Assembly (NCBI GenBank): GCA_965250275.1
Contig: OZ252297.1
Location: 682,001 to 746,000 of the forward strand
DNA length: 64,000 nt
Reading direction: 5' to 3'
Source: G965250275 sp965250275
Lineage (GTDB): Bacteria; Pseudomonadota; Alphaproteobacteria; Rhodobacterales; Rhodobacteraceae
Below the pieces are notes generated by a model. It was given only the letters and a program-made list of their open reading frames with translations. It searched no databases and was not told the origin of the DNA. The position numbers and the translations under genes are program-made. This document shows, in pieces, positions 52,950-61,991 of the stretch (the first letter of the stretch is position 1; each line of letters begins with the position of its first letter).

Positions 52950-53045
52950 GTCGCGTCTGCCCCCGGGATCAGGCTGCTGACGGGTTTCACGAGGCCTTTC
53001 CAGAACTGTGCTTTTGGTCCTGGATGCCGCGCTGCTGTCGTGTGG

Positions 53046-54155
53046 TTACCCGCCATGGCTCTTTGTGACCAAAGACAAACCATCTTTCTCGGTGACTTCG
53101 ACGTATTGCGCCCGGTCCTCGAGCCCGGCAAACAGCTCGACCCCGGTGCCGGTCATCCAAGCCTGTGCCTGCAGGGCGCAGATTTCGTCGTAGAGCGCTG
53201 CGCGCCTGCCTGCGTCCAGATGCGCGGCCACTTCATCAAGCAATAGGATTGGCGGTGTCCCGACCTGTTGGCTGAGCGCACGGGCATTTGCCAGGATCAA
53301 TGATATCAGAAGCGCCTTTTGCTCTCCGGTCGAGCAATCCCGTGCGGCCACACCCTTGGCCGCATAGACCCCGTGCAGATCGGACCGGTGTGGTCCGACA
53401 AGCGTACGGCCGGCAGCGAGGTCCCGGGCTCTGCTGTCTGCCAGCGCGTGACGCAGTTCTGCCTCGCTGTTGGGCATCTCCCCTTCGGTTTGGCCCAACT
53501 CGAGATCAGCGACCGGAAAGGCGGTTTCGGCTTCGGACTGCGCGGTCACCAGAACAGACACCGTACGTGCGCGCGCCACGTGTATCAGATGGCCCGCCTG
53601 AGCCATTTGCATTTCGAGAGCGCCATACCAGGCGGGGTCACGCACTTGCTCTTTGAGTAAGCGATTGCGCTCTCGCATTGCTTTTTCATAGGTCAGTGAG
53701 GCTTCGGCATGGGAAGGTTCGAAGCTCAGGGTCATGCGATCCAGAAAACGCCTGCGCCCTTCGGTTCCCTCGGTCCACAGCCGGTCCATGGACGGGACCA
53801 GCCAAAGGACACGCGCGATCCTGCCGAGCGCAACCTGACTGGCCTGTTTGTCATCAATGCGGATCTGACGCGCCGCACCGTTTTCCGACCAGGTCTCAAT
53901 TTCGTGCGCGCGGTCTGGTGTCTGGGCTATGGCGCTGATTTTCCAACCCAAAGCTTCGGGCCGGCGGGTCATTTCCTCGGCGCTGGCGCGGCGCAGGCCG
54001 CGGCCCGGCGACAGCAGTGAAACGGCCTCCAGAATGTTGGTCTTTCCGGCCCCGTTTGGTCCGAAAATGGCAACGGGCCGCTGATCGATATCCATCCGGG
54101 CCAGTTTGTGCGAACGGAAATGCGACAGCGAAAGGGCGGTCAGCGCAAGCGCCAT
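53046..54155 (-). CDS. recF: DNA repair/replication protein RecF
   Basis: A 369-residue SMC-like ATPase: Walker A GPNGAGKTN at residue 34, signature RDCSTGEQKALLIS and Walker B ILLLDEVAAHLD. It loads RecA at gaps. It is 57 bases downstream of dnaN, the conserved replication order. Confidence 0.95.
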   Translation of the reverse strand: MALALTALSLSHFRSHKLARMDIDQRPVAIFGPNGAGKTNILEAVSLLSPGRGLRRASAEEMTRRPEALGWKISAIAQTPDRAHEIETWSENGAARQIRIDDKQASQVALGRIARVLWLVPSMDRLWTEGTEGRRRFLDRMTLSFEPSHAEASLTYEKAMRERNRLLKEQVRDPAWYGALEMQMAQAGHLIHVARARTVSVLVTAQSEAETAFPVADLELGQTEGEMPNSEAELRHALADSRARDLAAGRTLVGPHRSDLHGVYAAKGVAARDCSTGEQKALLISLILANARALSQQVGTPPILLLDEVAAHLDAGRRAALYDEICALQAQAWMTGTGVELFAGLEDRAQYVEVTEKDGLSLVTKSHGG

Positions 54156-54212
54156 TCCTTTGCCTTTCCCTCTGCTCGAGGTCTCGTCGCCGACATCTTC
54201 GGCGACGCCGGC

Positions 54213-55331
54213 CTAGACGCGCATCGGCATAACAACATACACGGCGCTTTGGTCATTGCCTTCCCGCATCAGCGTTGGGTCACCGGCGGAATTGAACATG
54301 AAAACAGCGTTTTCCCGATCCACCTGACTTGCAATTTCCAGCAGGTACTTGGCGTTGAAACCAATTTCCAGTTTGTCGTCGCCATAGGCCACGGCCAGTT
54401 CTTCTTCGGCTGCCCCGCTGTCGGGCGCATTGACGGACAGGACCAAGCGGTCTTCGTCCAGTTGCAGCTTGACCGCGCGCGAGCGTTCCGAACTGACAGT
54501 TGCGACCCGATCTACGGCTTGCGCAAATTCGCTCGCATCCACTTCCAGACGTCTAGTGTTGGCCTGCGGGATGACGCGTGTGTAGTCCGGGAATGTTCCG
54601 TCGATGACCTTGGAGGTCAGGGTGATATCTGGTGTGGCAAAGCGCACTTTGGTCTCACTGACAGAGACGGCAATTTCCATGTCGTCTTCTTCTAGTAGTT
54701 TGCGCAGCTCTCCCACTGTCTTGCGCGGGACGATAACGCCCGGCATGTCTGCGGCCCCGTCCGGTAAATCCGTGTCGATCCGGGCCAGTCGGTGACCGTC
54801 GGTTGCCACGCAACGCAGCACCTGCCCGCCATCGCTGTCAGCGACATGCATGTAAACGCCGTTGAGATAGTAACGAGTCTCTTCCGTGGAAATTGCGAAT
54901 TTGGACTTGTCGAACAAACGGCGAAGGACAGCAGCGGGGGCTGAGAAGTTGGATTGATACTCAGAGGACGCCATCACCGGGAAGTCCTCTTTTGGCAGAG
55001 TCGTCAGTGAGAAGTTCGAGCGCCCCGCTTCTACCGTCAGGCGGCCCGCTGCGGCATCTGCCGACAACGACACAAGCGCGCCATCTGGCAGTTTGCGGAC
55101 AATCTCATGCAGTGTTGTGGCCGCCACTGTTGTCGACCCGGCCCGCTCGACCTGTGCAATAGCTTTGTCGACCACTTCGATGTCGAGGTCCGTCGCACGA
55201 AACTGGACATGTTCGCCCTCGGCTTCGATCAGCACATTCGCAAGAATCGGAATTGTATTGCGCCGCTCGACAACCGACTGGGCCTGGGCCACCGCCTTGA
55301 GCAACGTGCCGCGTTCTATGCTGATCTTCAT
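54213..55331 (-). CDS. dnaN: DNA polymerase III beta sliding clamp
   Basis: A 372-residue clamp. N-terminus MKISIERGTLLKAVAQAQSVVERRNTIPILANV and the C-terminal NDQSAVYVVMPMRV are family-typical. ATG 55331 follows GGAGGAACG. The protein encircles DNA and tethers the polymerase. dnaA, normally directly upstream, is not in the window; a plus-strand dioxygenase gene occupies that position. Confidence 0.97.
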   Translation of the reverse strand: MKISIERGTLLKAVAQAQSVVERRNTIPILANVLIEAEGEHVQFRATDLDIEVVDKAIAQVERAGSTTVAATTLHEIVRKLPDGALVSLSADAAAGRLTVEAGRSNFSLTTLPKEDFPVMASSEYQSNFSAPAAVLRRLFDKSKFAISTEETRYYLNGVYMHVADSDGGQVLRCVATDGHRLARIDTDLPDGAADMPGVIVPRKTVGELRKLLEEDDMEIAVSVSETKVRFATPDITLTSKVIDGTFPDYTRVIPQANTRRLEVDASEFAQAVDRVATVSSERSRAVKLQLDEDRLVLSVNAPDSGAAEEELAVAYGDDKLEIGFNAKYLLEIASQVDRENAVFMFNSAGDPTLMREGNDQSAVYVVMPMRV

Positions 55332-55530
55332 GTCCGTTCCTCCGCTCCGCCGGGGAGGGCAACGTAACCGTTTACCCCCGCAGCACAAGGCCTTTGTGAA
55401 TTTCTCCGTTGGTTTCTCGGGAGCGTCAAGCCCGACGCGCTGTCAGCGTGTGCTTCGGGTCACAACCGTTGATTTGCACGCACAGATCAAGTCATGGCAG
55501 AGTTGAAACTGACCAACGTGGGAGGGCGCC

Positions 55531-56409
55531 TTGGGACTGACCAAACGGGCGGCAAAAGACGCTTCCGAACAGTATTGGGAAGAAGGTTACGCAGTGGTCC
55601 GTCAGTTCATCGACGGCGATGAACTACAAGCGCTGCGGGCCGAGACAGCGCGCATGTATGACGAAGGCCTGAAGCACCACGCTACGTGGCGCCACGGCAA
55701 CCTGGCCTTCGAAATCCTTCCCGAAGCGGACTTTGGTCAGCGCTATGTCATTCAGGCCTACTGGATGTCCTGGATGTCCGAATACTTCGAGAAGTTCCGC
55801 CGCTCAGAACCGTATTTGGCTCTTCTGGAACCGATCCTCGGGCCGGACATCAAACAGGTGGCCCAACAAATTCACTGGAAACCTCCGGGTGCCGGCCTGA
55901 CGGGATACCGGTTTCATCAGGATCTGCGGTTTCGGGTCGCCCGCGAGGCCTATCGCGACATTGAAAACTCGACGGTGACGGCTGGACTGGCCGTCGACCC
56001 ATCGACGCGGGACAACGGGTGCCTGCAGGTCGTACCGGGCTCGAACAAACTCGGGTATCTTGGTCTGTCGGACACTGGCGACGGCGAAATCATGAAGGGC
56101 CTGACGGCCGACGAAGAATTGCGCGCGGTCGGCCTGAATCCAGATGACATTGTGTGGCTAGAGCAGGATCCTGGCGATCTCGCAATCTGGGGCCTTCTGA
56201 CGGTGCATGGTTCCTTGCCGAACACCTCCCAACAGGATCGGGCATTTGCGATTTCCAGCTATGTGCGCGCGGCCAACGCGGATCGGGGCGAATGGGCGTT
56301 CCGGGGCGGGGTCTCAACCCCGCTCGGTGCCACGCCGCAACTGTGCAAGTTCGAGGAACTGCACGACCGACCGGAGCCACACTACGTCGAGGACCGTTGG
56401 TACGATTGA
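55531..56409 (+). CDS. Phytanoyl-CoA dioxygenase-like oxygenase (PhyH)
   Basis: A 292-residue Fe(II)/2-oxoglutarate oxygenase. Metal ligands are in FHQDLRF (HxD) and VHGSLPN (distal His). TTG 55531 is the likely start, five bases after GGAGG, since the in-frame region upstream lacks a better codon. Family members hydroxylate lipids or small molecules; the substrate is unknown. Confidence 0.85.
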   Translation: MGLTKRAAKDASEQYWEEGYAVVRQFIDGDELQALRAETARMYDEGLKHHATWRHGNLAFEILPEADFGQRYVIQAYWMSWMSEYFEKFRRSEPYLALLEPILGPDIKQVAQQIHWKPPGAGLTGYRFHQDLRFRVAREAYRDIENSTVTAGLAVDPSTRDNGCLQVVPGSNKLGYLGLSDTGDGEIMKGLTADEELRAVGLNPDDIVWLEQDPGDLAIWGLLTVHGSLPNTSQQDRAFAISSYVRAANADRGEWAFRGGVSTPLGATPQLCKFEELHDRPEPHYVEDRWYD

Positions 56410-56434
56410 GCGGGTTGAGTGTTGGCGGAGCAGC

Positions 56435-56977
56435 TCAGGCGCGGCGCTTCAGCGCCAGATCAGGTCCAAGGATGGTCCCTGCGTGATCCTGCAGATAGAT
56501 TTTGAGCCACGGCGTGAAGCGCTCCGGATGCTGCTCCACTTCCGACAGCAGTGAGCCGTAATCCACCCAGCGGGTGGCCATGACCTCTGCGGGATTGGGG
56601 TTCATTTCGAGATCTTTCGGCGCTTCGGCAAGGAATACATCGACCAATTCGTGCTCGATCATGTCGTTGCCGACCGCGGCGCGGTACTCCAGGCGCTCGC
56701 GGAACTGCGGAACCAGTCCGGTTATCCCAAGCTCTTCGCGAAGTCGTCGGATTGCGCAGGTCAGCGCGTCCTCTTCCCACTCGGGGTGCGTGCAACAGGT
56801 ATTCGCCCAGAGTTGCGGCGTGTGATACTTGCCCGCCGCGCGCTGTTGCAAAAGGATCTCGGTTCCTCGGGTCACGAAGACGGACACAGCCTTGTGCCGC
56901 AGCCCAAGCTTGTGCGCCTCCAGCTTTTCCACCGGTGTGAGATCACCGTTCACCCAGGCCGGGATCATGATCGTCAT
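56435..56977 (-). CDS. idi: Isopentenyl-diphosphate isomerase, type I
   Basis: A 180-residue Nudix-fold isomerase with the catalytic NTCCTHPEWEEDAL (Cys) and the Nudix-like region IRRLREELGITG. It converts IPP to DMAPP. The start ATG 56977 (MTIMIPAWVNGD) is preferred over a longer basic extension. It complements dxs and ispA in the same window for isoprenoid supply. Confidence 0.92.
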   Translation of the reverse strand: MTIMIPAWVNGDLTPVEKLEAHKLGLRHKAVSVFVTRGTEILLQQRAAGKYHTPQLWANTCCTHPEWEEDALTCAIRRLREELGITGLVPQFRERLEYRAAVGNDMIEHELVDVFLAEAPKDLEMNPNPAEVMATRWVDYGSLLSEVEQHPERFTPWLKIYLQDHAGTILGPDLALKRRA

Positions 56978-57333
56978 TTTTTTCGTTCGCCGCGCGGGCG
57001 CGTGATCTTTGCCACGGTTCCGCACTTCGCTACCAGAATTGCCATGCGCCTTACCTCAATTCGTTCACTGCACCGCCGCCCGGTTCTGGGCCTTGCGTGT
57101 CGACATTGGGATCGGCGCTGAATTGGCCGACGCCGGTCCATGGACCGATACTGGGCGCTGCGACAGGATGCAACCTCCCTCCCTAGTAGTTTGATCGCCT
57201 GCGGCGCCATAGCATGAGACAAATCAAATTGTCGTGGAATTCTCCGGTTGCTTCGGGGGTGCGTCACCGGTGCAGTTGACAGTGCACCACCGGCATTACT
57301 TTAGTGTGGCGCGAGCCTTTAAGGAGAAAACTC

Positions 57334-57756
57334 ATGAAGCCAACGATTGCGCTCTTGATCGCCGGTCTCGCGGCGCTGCCGGCCTATGCCGAAGGCGACG
57401 CAGCCAAAGGCGAAAAGGGATTCAACAAGTGCAAAGCCTGCCACATGATTGTTGCCGACGATGGCACCGAAATTCTGAAAGGCGGTCGAACCGGACCAAA
57501 TCTCTATGGGATCATTGGCAGGACGGCAGGCACCGTTGAGGGGTACAAATACGGCACCGGTCTGATTGCTGCCGGCGAAGCAGGCCTCGTCTGGGACGAA
57601 GCGAACTTTATCGAATATGTGACGGACCCGCGGGCCTTCCTGCGGACCACGCTTGATGACAACGCGGCCAAGTCGAAGATGGCCTTCAAACTAAAATCGG
57701 GTGGGGAGGACATTCTGGCCTATCTGATCAGCGTCGGTCCCGCCCCGACCAACTGA
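57334..57756 (+). CDS. cycA: Periplasmic cytochrome c (c2/c550 type)
   Basis: A 140-residue exported cytochrome with signal LLIAGLAALPAYA and heme site CKACH; the late Met ligand is expected in KSKMAFKL. AAGGAG lies just upstream of ATG 57334, and a strong terminator follows. It probably accepts electrons from the bc1 complex encoded at 19-22 kb. Confidence 0.9.
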   Translation: MKPTIALLIAGLAALPAYAEGDAAKGEKGFNKCKACHMIVADDGTEILKGGRTGPNLYGIIGRTAGTVEGYKYGTGLIAAGEAGLVWDEANFIEYVTDPRAFLRTTLDDNAAKSKMAFKLKSGGEDILAYLISVGPAPTN

Positions 57757-57778
57757 CGTCGCCGATCAAACAAACCTG

Positions 57779-57820
57779 CCCGGGGCCGCCGCATACGTGG
57801 TGGCCTCGGGTTTATTTTTT
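57779..57820 (+). terminator. Intrinsic terminator after the cytochrome gene
   Basis: A 12-bp stem, CCCGGGGCCGCC with GGTGGCCTCGGG (two G-T pairs), loop GCATACGT, then TTTATTTTTT. Ends the cycA message. Confidence 0.85.
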
Positions 57821-57857
57821 CTGGAAGTATCCGTTCTGAGAATTGTCGGAGGCGCGA

Positions 57858-58865
57858 CTACCCGCTGGACTGGCTCCAGCACGGCAGGACATCACCTGGC
57901 GCAGGCGTCGCATGATAAACTCCGCGAGCGATTGCCCGACTGAGGCAGATCGCCGCCGCGTGCCCAATCACTGTCAGATCCCGCTCGCCCTTTTCCATCG
58001 GTACCGCGCCGGTGCTGACCGCGAACACTAAATCACCATCACCGGGTGAGTGCGCCGGTACGGTTGCGCGCCCCACGCCATCATGTGCAGCAATCGCGAC
58101 GCGCTGACATTCAGCCTTAGTCAGTTGGGCATTTGTGGCAACGATTGCGATTGTCGTGTTCGCGCCGGATTGTAGCGCCATGGCCTGAAACTTTCGGCTT
58201 TCCAACTGACGCCCCAGACCCGATGTCGGGTCGGGGCCAAGCCCACCGAATTCACCGTCAATTTCGTATGGAGCGGCCCAAAAATGACGCTCTCCGGGCG
58301 TGGTGACGCTGCCCATGGGGTTGGCTGCGACCAGCGCGCCAACCGTGATCCCAGATCCAATCGAGAGGGACGCGGATCCAAGGCCCCCTTTGATCATTGC
58401 GGTGAGTGCACCCGTGCCTGCACCAACAGAACCGAGCCCAAACTCGGTGTCCGCAGAATCGAACGCGGCGCGGCCCAGGGCGCGGTAAGGGTTCTCATCC
58501 CAATCCTTTTCACCACCGTTCAGCAGATCAAAAATGATTGCACCTGGGACCAGCGGAATGATGGCGGAACCGACACGGAAACCGCGTCCCGCGGCGCGAA
58601 GCCCATCGACAACGCCCGAACACGCATCCAGCCCATAAGCCGAACCGCCTGACAGGACGAGCGCATCAATCTGAGCCACTGATTTGTCTGGCGCCAGCAA
58701 GTCAGTTTCGCGGGTGCCGGGCGCTCCGCCCATGACGTGCACCGAGGTGGTGAAACGGGCGTCGCTGGTCAGGACAGTTGCACCGGATTTCAAAGTGTCA
58801 TCTTGCGCATTGCCAACGAGCAGACCGGGGACATCGGTGATCAGGTTTTTTGGCCCCGGCGTCAT
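57858..58865 (-). CDS. P1-family (DmpA-like) peptidase
   Basis: A 335-residue N-terminal-nucleophile hydrolase. VLSGGSAYGLDA, TEFGLGSVGAGTGA and TTIAIVATNAQLTKAEC are the S58/DmpA landmarks; self-cleavage before a Ser or Thr is expected near the last of these. DmpA enzymes act as aminopeptidases or amidases. Start ATG 58865 (MTPGPKNLITDVPG) or 30 bases upstream. Confidence 0.82.
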   Translation of the reverse strand: MTPGPKNLITDVPGLLVGNAQDDTLKSGATVLTSDARFTTSVHVMGGAPGTRETDLLAPDKSVAQIDALVLSGGSAYGLDACSGVVDGLRAAGRGFRVGSAIIPLVPGAIIFDLLNGGEKDWDENPYRALGRAAFDSADTEFGLGSVGAGTGALTAMIKGGLGSASLSIGSGITVGALVAANPMGSVTTPGERHFWAAPYEIDGEFGGLGPDPTSGLGRQLESRKFQAMALQSGANTTIAIVATNAQLTKAECQRVAIAAHDGVGRATVPAHSPGDGDLVFAVSTGAVPMEKGERDLTVIGHAAAICLSRAIARGVYHATPAPGDVLPCWSQSSG

Positions 58866-58901
58866 GCGCCTGGTGACCCCATACCGCCGCAACACCGACG
58901 C

Positions 58902-59648
58902 CTAAACACAACGTCCACCATCAACTTCCATCGCAACGCCTGTAATCATACTGGCGTCCTCCGAGCACAAGAAAGCAGCTGCGTTGCCCAGGTCTTCGGG
59001 TTGCGAAAACCGTCCCAGCGGAATGGTCGACAGGAACTTGGCACGCATCTCAGGGGTGTCTTCGCCCAGGAAGGTCTTGAGCAGCGGCGTCTCCCCGGCA
59101 ACCGGATTCAGAGCGTTCACCCGGACGCCGAACGGTGCAAGTTCCACAGCCATGGTCTTGGTTGCGGTGATCATCCATCCTTTGGACGCGTTGTACCAGT
59201 TCAGGTTGGGGCGCGGGGATACCCCGGCAGTCGAAGCCACGTTCAGAATGGCGCCGGTTCGGCGGCTTTTCATATGTGGGACAAGCGCCCGTGCAGTAAG
59301 GAAGACCGACTTGGCGTTGACGGCAAGCACGCGGTCAAAGTCTTCTTCACTGATGTCTTCGAGCGGGCCGGGCAAGTGCGTGACACCCGCATTGTTCACC
59401 AGAATGTCCAGGTGGCCAAAGCTCGAAAGCGCGTTGTCAGCCATGGTCTGAACCGCGCCGGCATCCGCAACGTTCACAGTCTGCGCAACCGCATCTGCAC
59501 CAAGATCGGCTGCCATGTCGGCGGCGGCTTCTCCGTTGATGTCCGCGATCATAACGCGGGCTCCATCGTCCAGAAACTTCCGCACAATACCGGCTCCGAA
59601 GCCTGATGCCCCGCCGGTCACGATGGCGGTTTTGCCTTGAAGTTTCAT
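58902..59648 (-). CDS. Short-chain dehydrogenase/reductase
   Basis: A 248-residue SDR: cofactor site TGGASGFGAGI, NNAG motif, catalytic Ser and the YNASK Tyr-Lys pair. The Asp in ADINGEAA suggests NAD preference. ATG 59648 is the start. Substrate unknown. Confidence 0.9.
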   Translation of the reverse strand: MKLQGKTAIVTGGASGFGAGIVRKFLDDGARVMIADINGEAAADMAADLGADAVAQTVNVADAGAVQTMADNALSSFGHLDILVNNAGVTHLPGPLEDISEEDFDRVLAVNAKSVFLTARALVPHMKSRRTGAILNVASTAGVSPRPNLNWYNASKGWMITATKTMAVELAPFGVRVNALNPVAGETPLLKTFLGEDTPEMRAKFLSTIPLGRFSQPEDLGNAAAFLCSEDASMITGVAMEVDGGRCV

Positions 59649-59703
59649 GTCAATCTCCCGTTTGCCCGGACAGTATCAAGCTGGGCAGAATGCTCAACCA
59701 GGC

Positions 59704-60123
59704 TCAATCGTCGCTCACACGGCCGCGGAGCGACTTGATGTCGCCACGCGCCTTCTTGGCTTCCAGCCGTCGTCGAACCGATGCTTTTGTGGGCTTGGTG
59801 GCGATCCGGCGTTTCGGCGCAATCAGCGCTCGGCGGATCAGATCGGCAAGCCGTTGGCGCGCGAGATCACGGTTGCGGGCCTGGCTGCGTGTTTCGTCGC
59901 ATTGCAGGACAAGTGCCCCCTCGCTTGTCCAGCGGCGTCCGGCCAGACGTTGAAGGCGTCGCTTGACGGGATCGGGCAGGGACGGGGAACGTGCGGCTTC
60001 GAACCGCAGCTCTACCGCTGTAGCCACCTTGTTGACGTTTTGTCCGCCTGGTCCCGACGCGCGCATAAAACTCTCGGTGAGTTCCCAATCCTGAATGCTA
60101 ATGTCGTCGTTGATCCGCAGCAT
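59704..60123 (-). CDS. arfB: Alternative ribosome rescue factor ArfB (YaeJ)
   Basis: A 139-residue release-factor relative with the GGQ loop RASGPGGQNVNKV and a basic C-terminal tail (RRRLEAKKARGD) that enters the empty mRNA channel. It hydrolyses peptidyl-tRNA on stalled ribosomes. It is separate from the PrfH at 33 kb, so the window holds two GGQ rescue factors. Confidence 0.92.
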   Translation of the reverse strand: MLRINDDISIQDWELTESFMRASGPGGQNVNKVATAVELRFEAARSPSLPDPVKRRLQRLAGRRWTSEGALVLQCDETRSQARNRDLARQRLADLIRRALIAPKRRIATKPTKASVRRRLEAKKARGDIKSLRGRVSDD

Positions 60124-60153
60124 GGCTCTGTCCTACACCGCGTCGGGGCACAG

Positions 60154-60187
60154 AAAAAGGGCCATCCGGATCGCCGGACGGCCCTTT
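60154..60187 (-). terminator. Intrinsic terminator upstream of arfB
   Basis: On the minus strand AAAGGGCC...GGCCCTTT with an inner CCGG pairing, followed by a run of T (plus-strand A at 60154-60158). It ends transcripts coming from the queuosine-transporter side before arfB. Confidence 0.6.
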
Positions 60188-60262
60188 CGAAAGTGTGAGG
60201 AGGTGGGGTCGGTTAGACCAACTCCTGATCGGTTTGGGCGGCGATCGCCGCGCGGGGTCGCC

Positions 60263-60319
60263 CTAGCAGGCCACCTCCCAAACTGTCCCGACACCTCTCT
60301 CCAATGACTTTCTCGACAC
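60263..60319 (-). CDS. Candidate leader peptide with extended Shine-Dalgarno
   Basis: An 18-codon frame starting GTG 60319 and ending TAG 60263, reading VSRKSLERGVGTVWEVAC. It is preceded at 60320-60336 by a 17-base stretch exactly complementary to the 3' end of alphaproteobacterial 16S rRNA, with AGGAGG seven bases before the GTG. The site is far stronger than needed; the peptide has no known family. Confidence 0.4.
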   Translation of the reverse strand: MSRKSLERGVGTVWEVAC

Positions 60320-60392
60320 TGGATCACCTCCTTTCGATTGTTGAACCTGAAGGCAGCCTGCCATGGCTTTTCAAATTCACCAAAGGAATTCG

Positions 60393-61022
60393 TCAGATCA
60401 GTTGGGTCGTGTTGTTGATGCGCTCAACAATCAGGCGGAACGGGATCAGCGCAATGAGGGCCAGTGTCAGTTTGACAAGCCAGTCTGCGACGGCCAACGA
60501 CATCCAAAGCGGTGCAATCGGCCCAACGCCCAGCATGGGCAGCGCTTCATTGGCCCAGCCAACGTCGTTCGATGGGTCAAGCCAGACAAACTGTGCCGAG
60601 AATGCGAGCGAAAAGAAAATCATCGTATCCACCGTGGACCCCACCAGCGTGGACGCCAGCGGAGCGCGCCACCAAACCCCTTTGCGCAGCGCCGAGAAGA
60701 TGCCCACATCGAGCAGCTGCGCTGTAAGGAACGCCAAGCCCGATGCAACGGCAATCCGAAAGGTCACCAGCGGCCCGAACTCGCCCATGATCTGGGTTCC
60801 GATCAACGAACAGAAAACACCAACCAGAAAACCAACAACGACAACAACGCGCGCAGGGCCCGCGCCATAGACGCGGTTCATGATATCGGTCACCAGAAAG
60901 GCCAGCGGATAGGTGAATGCACCCCATGTGAGCCAGTTCCCGAACAGAAACTGCACAAGAATGTTCGAGGTCACCACGATGGCGGCCATGGCAAGGATGC
61001 CAGGAAGATGCGCGCGTGTCAT
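60393..61022 (-). CDS. yhhQ: Queuosine precursor transporter (YhhQ/DUF165)
   Basis: A 209-residue membrane protein with about six helices and the family start GNWLTWGAFTYPLAFLVTDI followed by MNRVYG. It imports queuine or preQ0/preQ1 for queuosine at the wobble position of tRNA-Asn, Asp, His and Tyr. ATG 61022 (MTRAHLPG). Queuosine protects some of those tRNAs from anticodon nucleases, a possible but unproven link to the repair locus. Confidence 0.9.
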   Translation of the reverse strand: MTRAHLPGILAMAAIVVTSNILVQFLFGNWLTWGAFTYPLAFLVTDIMNRVYGAGPARVVVVVGFLVGVFCSLIGTQIMGEFGPLVTFRIAVASGLAFLTAQLLDVGIFSALRKGVWWRAPLASTLVGSTVDTMIFFSLAFSAQFVWLDPSNDVGWANEALPMLGVGPIAPLWMSLAVADWLVKLTLALIALIPFRLIVERINNTTQLI

Positions 61023-61115
61023 TTCGTTTCCCGTTTTGACAAGGTTGCGGGGACTTGAGCCGGTCAACTGCCGGGGGCAGTGCGCGCCCTATCGGGTTGT
61101 GGTGTTGGGTGCAAG

Positions 61116-61991
61116 CTATTGTGAGCGCAAAACCGAACTGCATTGTGCCGGTAGGTCCGCAAGATAGTACTCGCGGCGCGGCTTTGGTGGCGGCGCGTTC
61201 GGATCGGGCGGCTTGGGTGGTGGCGGGTTGATGATGTTGTTCACCCATTGCTGCGCTTCCGCGCACCCGTCGCCTTTAGGAGGCGGGTCCTGATCGACGC
61301 AGCCACGGGCGCCTTTGGGACAAGCCAGCCGAACGTGGAAATGGTAGTGATGCCCGTACCAGGGGCGGATCTTGCGCAGATACCTCCGGTTGCCCTTTTC
61401 GTCATTGCACATCTGCACTTTGGCGCCGGGGAAAACAAAGATCCGGGCGACGCGTTTGTCCTTGGCTGCGGCCCGGATGATCCGGTGGTGCGCACGCGAC
61501 CAGTTTTGGTTTACGAACGCACCCTGGGCCCGCCGCAACGAAATCGAAGAGATGTTTTCGCGCTGATTGCGGCTCAGATTGATCCGCGACGCCGGCAGCA
61601 TCCAGATATCCGCATCCAGTCCGATCTGATGGCTGCGATGACCTGACAACATCGGGCCGCCGCGTGGCTGGCTGATGTCCCCGATGTAGAGCCCTTTCCA
61701 ACCCGGTTGCTCAGCGGCGAAGGCACTCAGTTTCACCAGGAAGTCGATGGTTTCGGGATGACCCCAGTTCCGATTTCGCGAAAGGCGCATGGCCTGCCAG
61801 GTTGGTCCGGTTTCCGGAAGCTGCACGGCACCGGCGACACAGCCCTTGGAGTAGCTGCCAAAGGGTGCCGGAGCCTGTCGGGACGCCGCATTCTTGGCCC
61901 CGAACAGTTGCTTGGCCAGCGGTTCGGCGTGCGCAGGTATCGCAAGGCCACAGCTAAGGGCCACGAAGGTCAGAAAATGCAGCAGTCTCAT
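61116..61991 (-). CDS. mepA: Penicillin-insensitive murein endopeptidase
   Basis: A 291-residue LAS-type zinc peptidase. Signal LLHFLTFVALSCGLAIPAHA; zinc ligands in GHRSHQIGLDADIWM and WYGHHYHFHVRL. Cleaves D-Ala-mDAP cross-links. A Pro-rich linker (NPPPPKPPDPNAPPPKP) precedes the C-terminus. Start overlaps the UMF1 gene stop as ATGA. Confidence 0.92.
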   Translation of the reverse strand: MRLLHFLTFVALSCGLAIPAHAEPLAKQLFGAKNAASRQAPAPFGSYSKGCVAGAVQLPETGPTWQAMRLSRNRNWGHPETIDFLVKLSAFAAEQPGWKGLYIGDISQPRGGPMLSGHRSHQIGLDADIWMLPASRINLSRNQRENISSISLRRAQGAFVNQNWSRAHHRIIRAAAKDKRVARIFVFPGAKVQMCNDEKGNRRYLRKIRPWYGHHYHFHVRLACPKGARGCVDQDPPPKGDGCAEAQQWVNNIINPPPPKPPDPNAPPPKPRREYYLADLPAQCSSVLRSQ

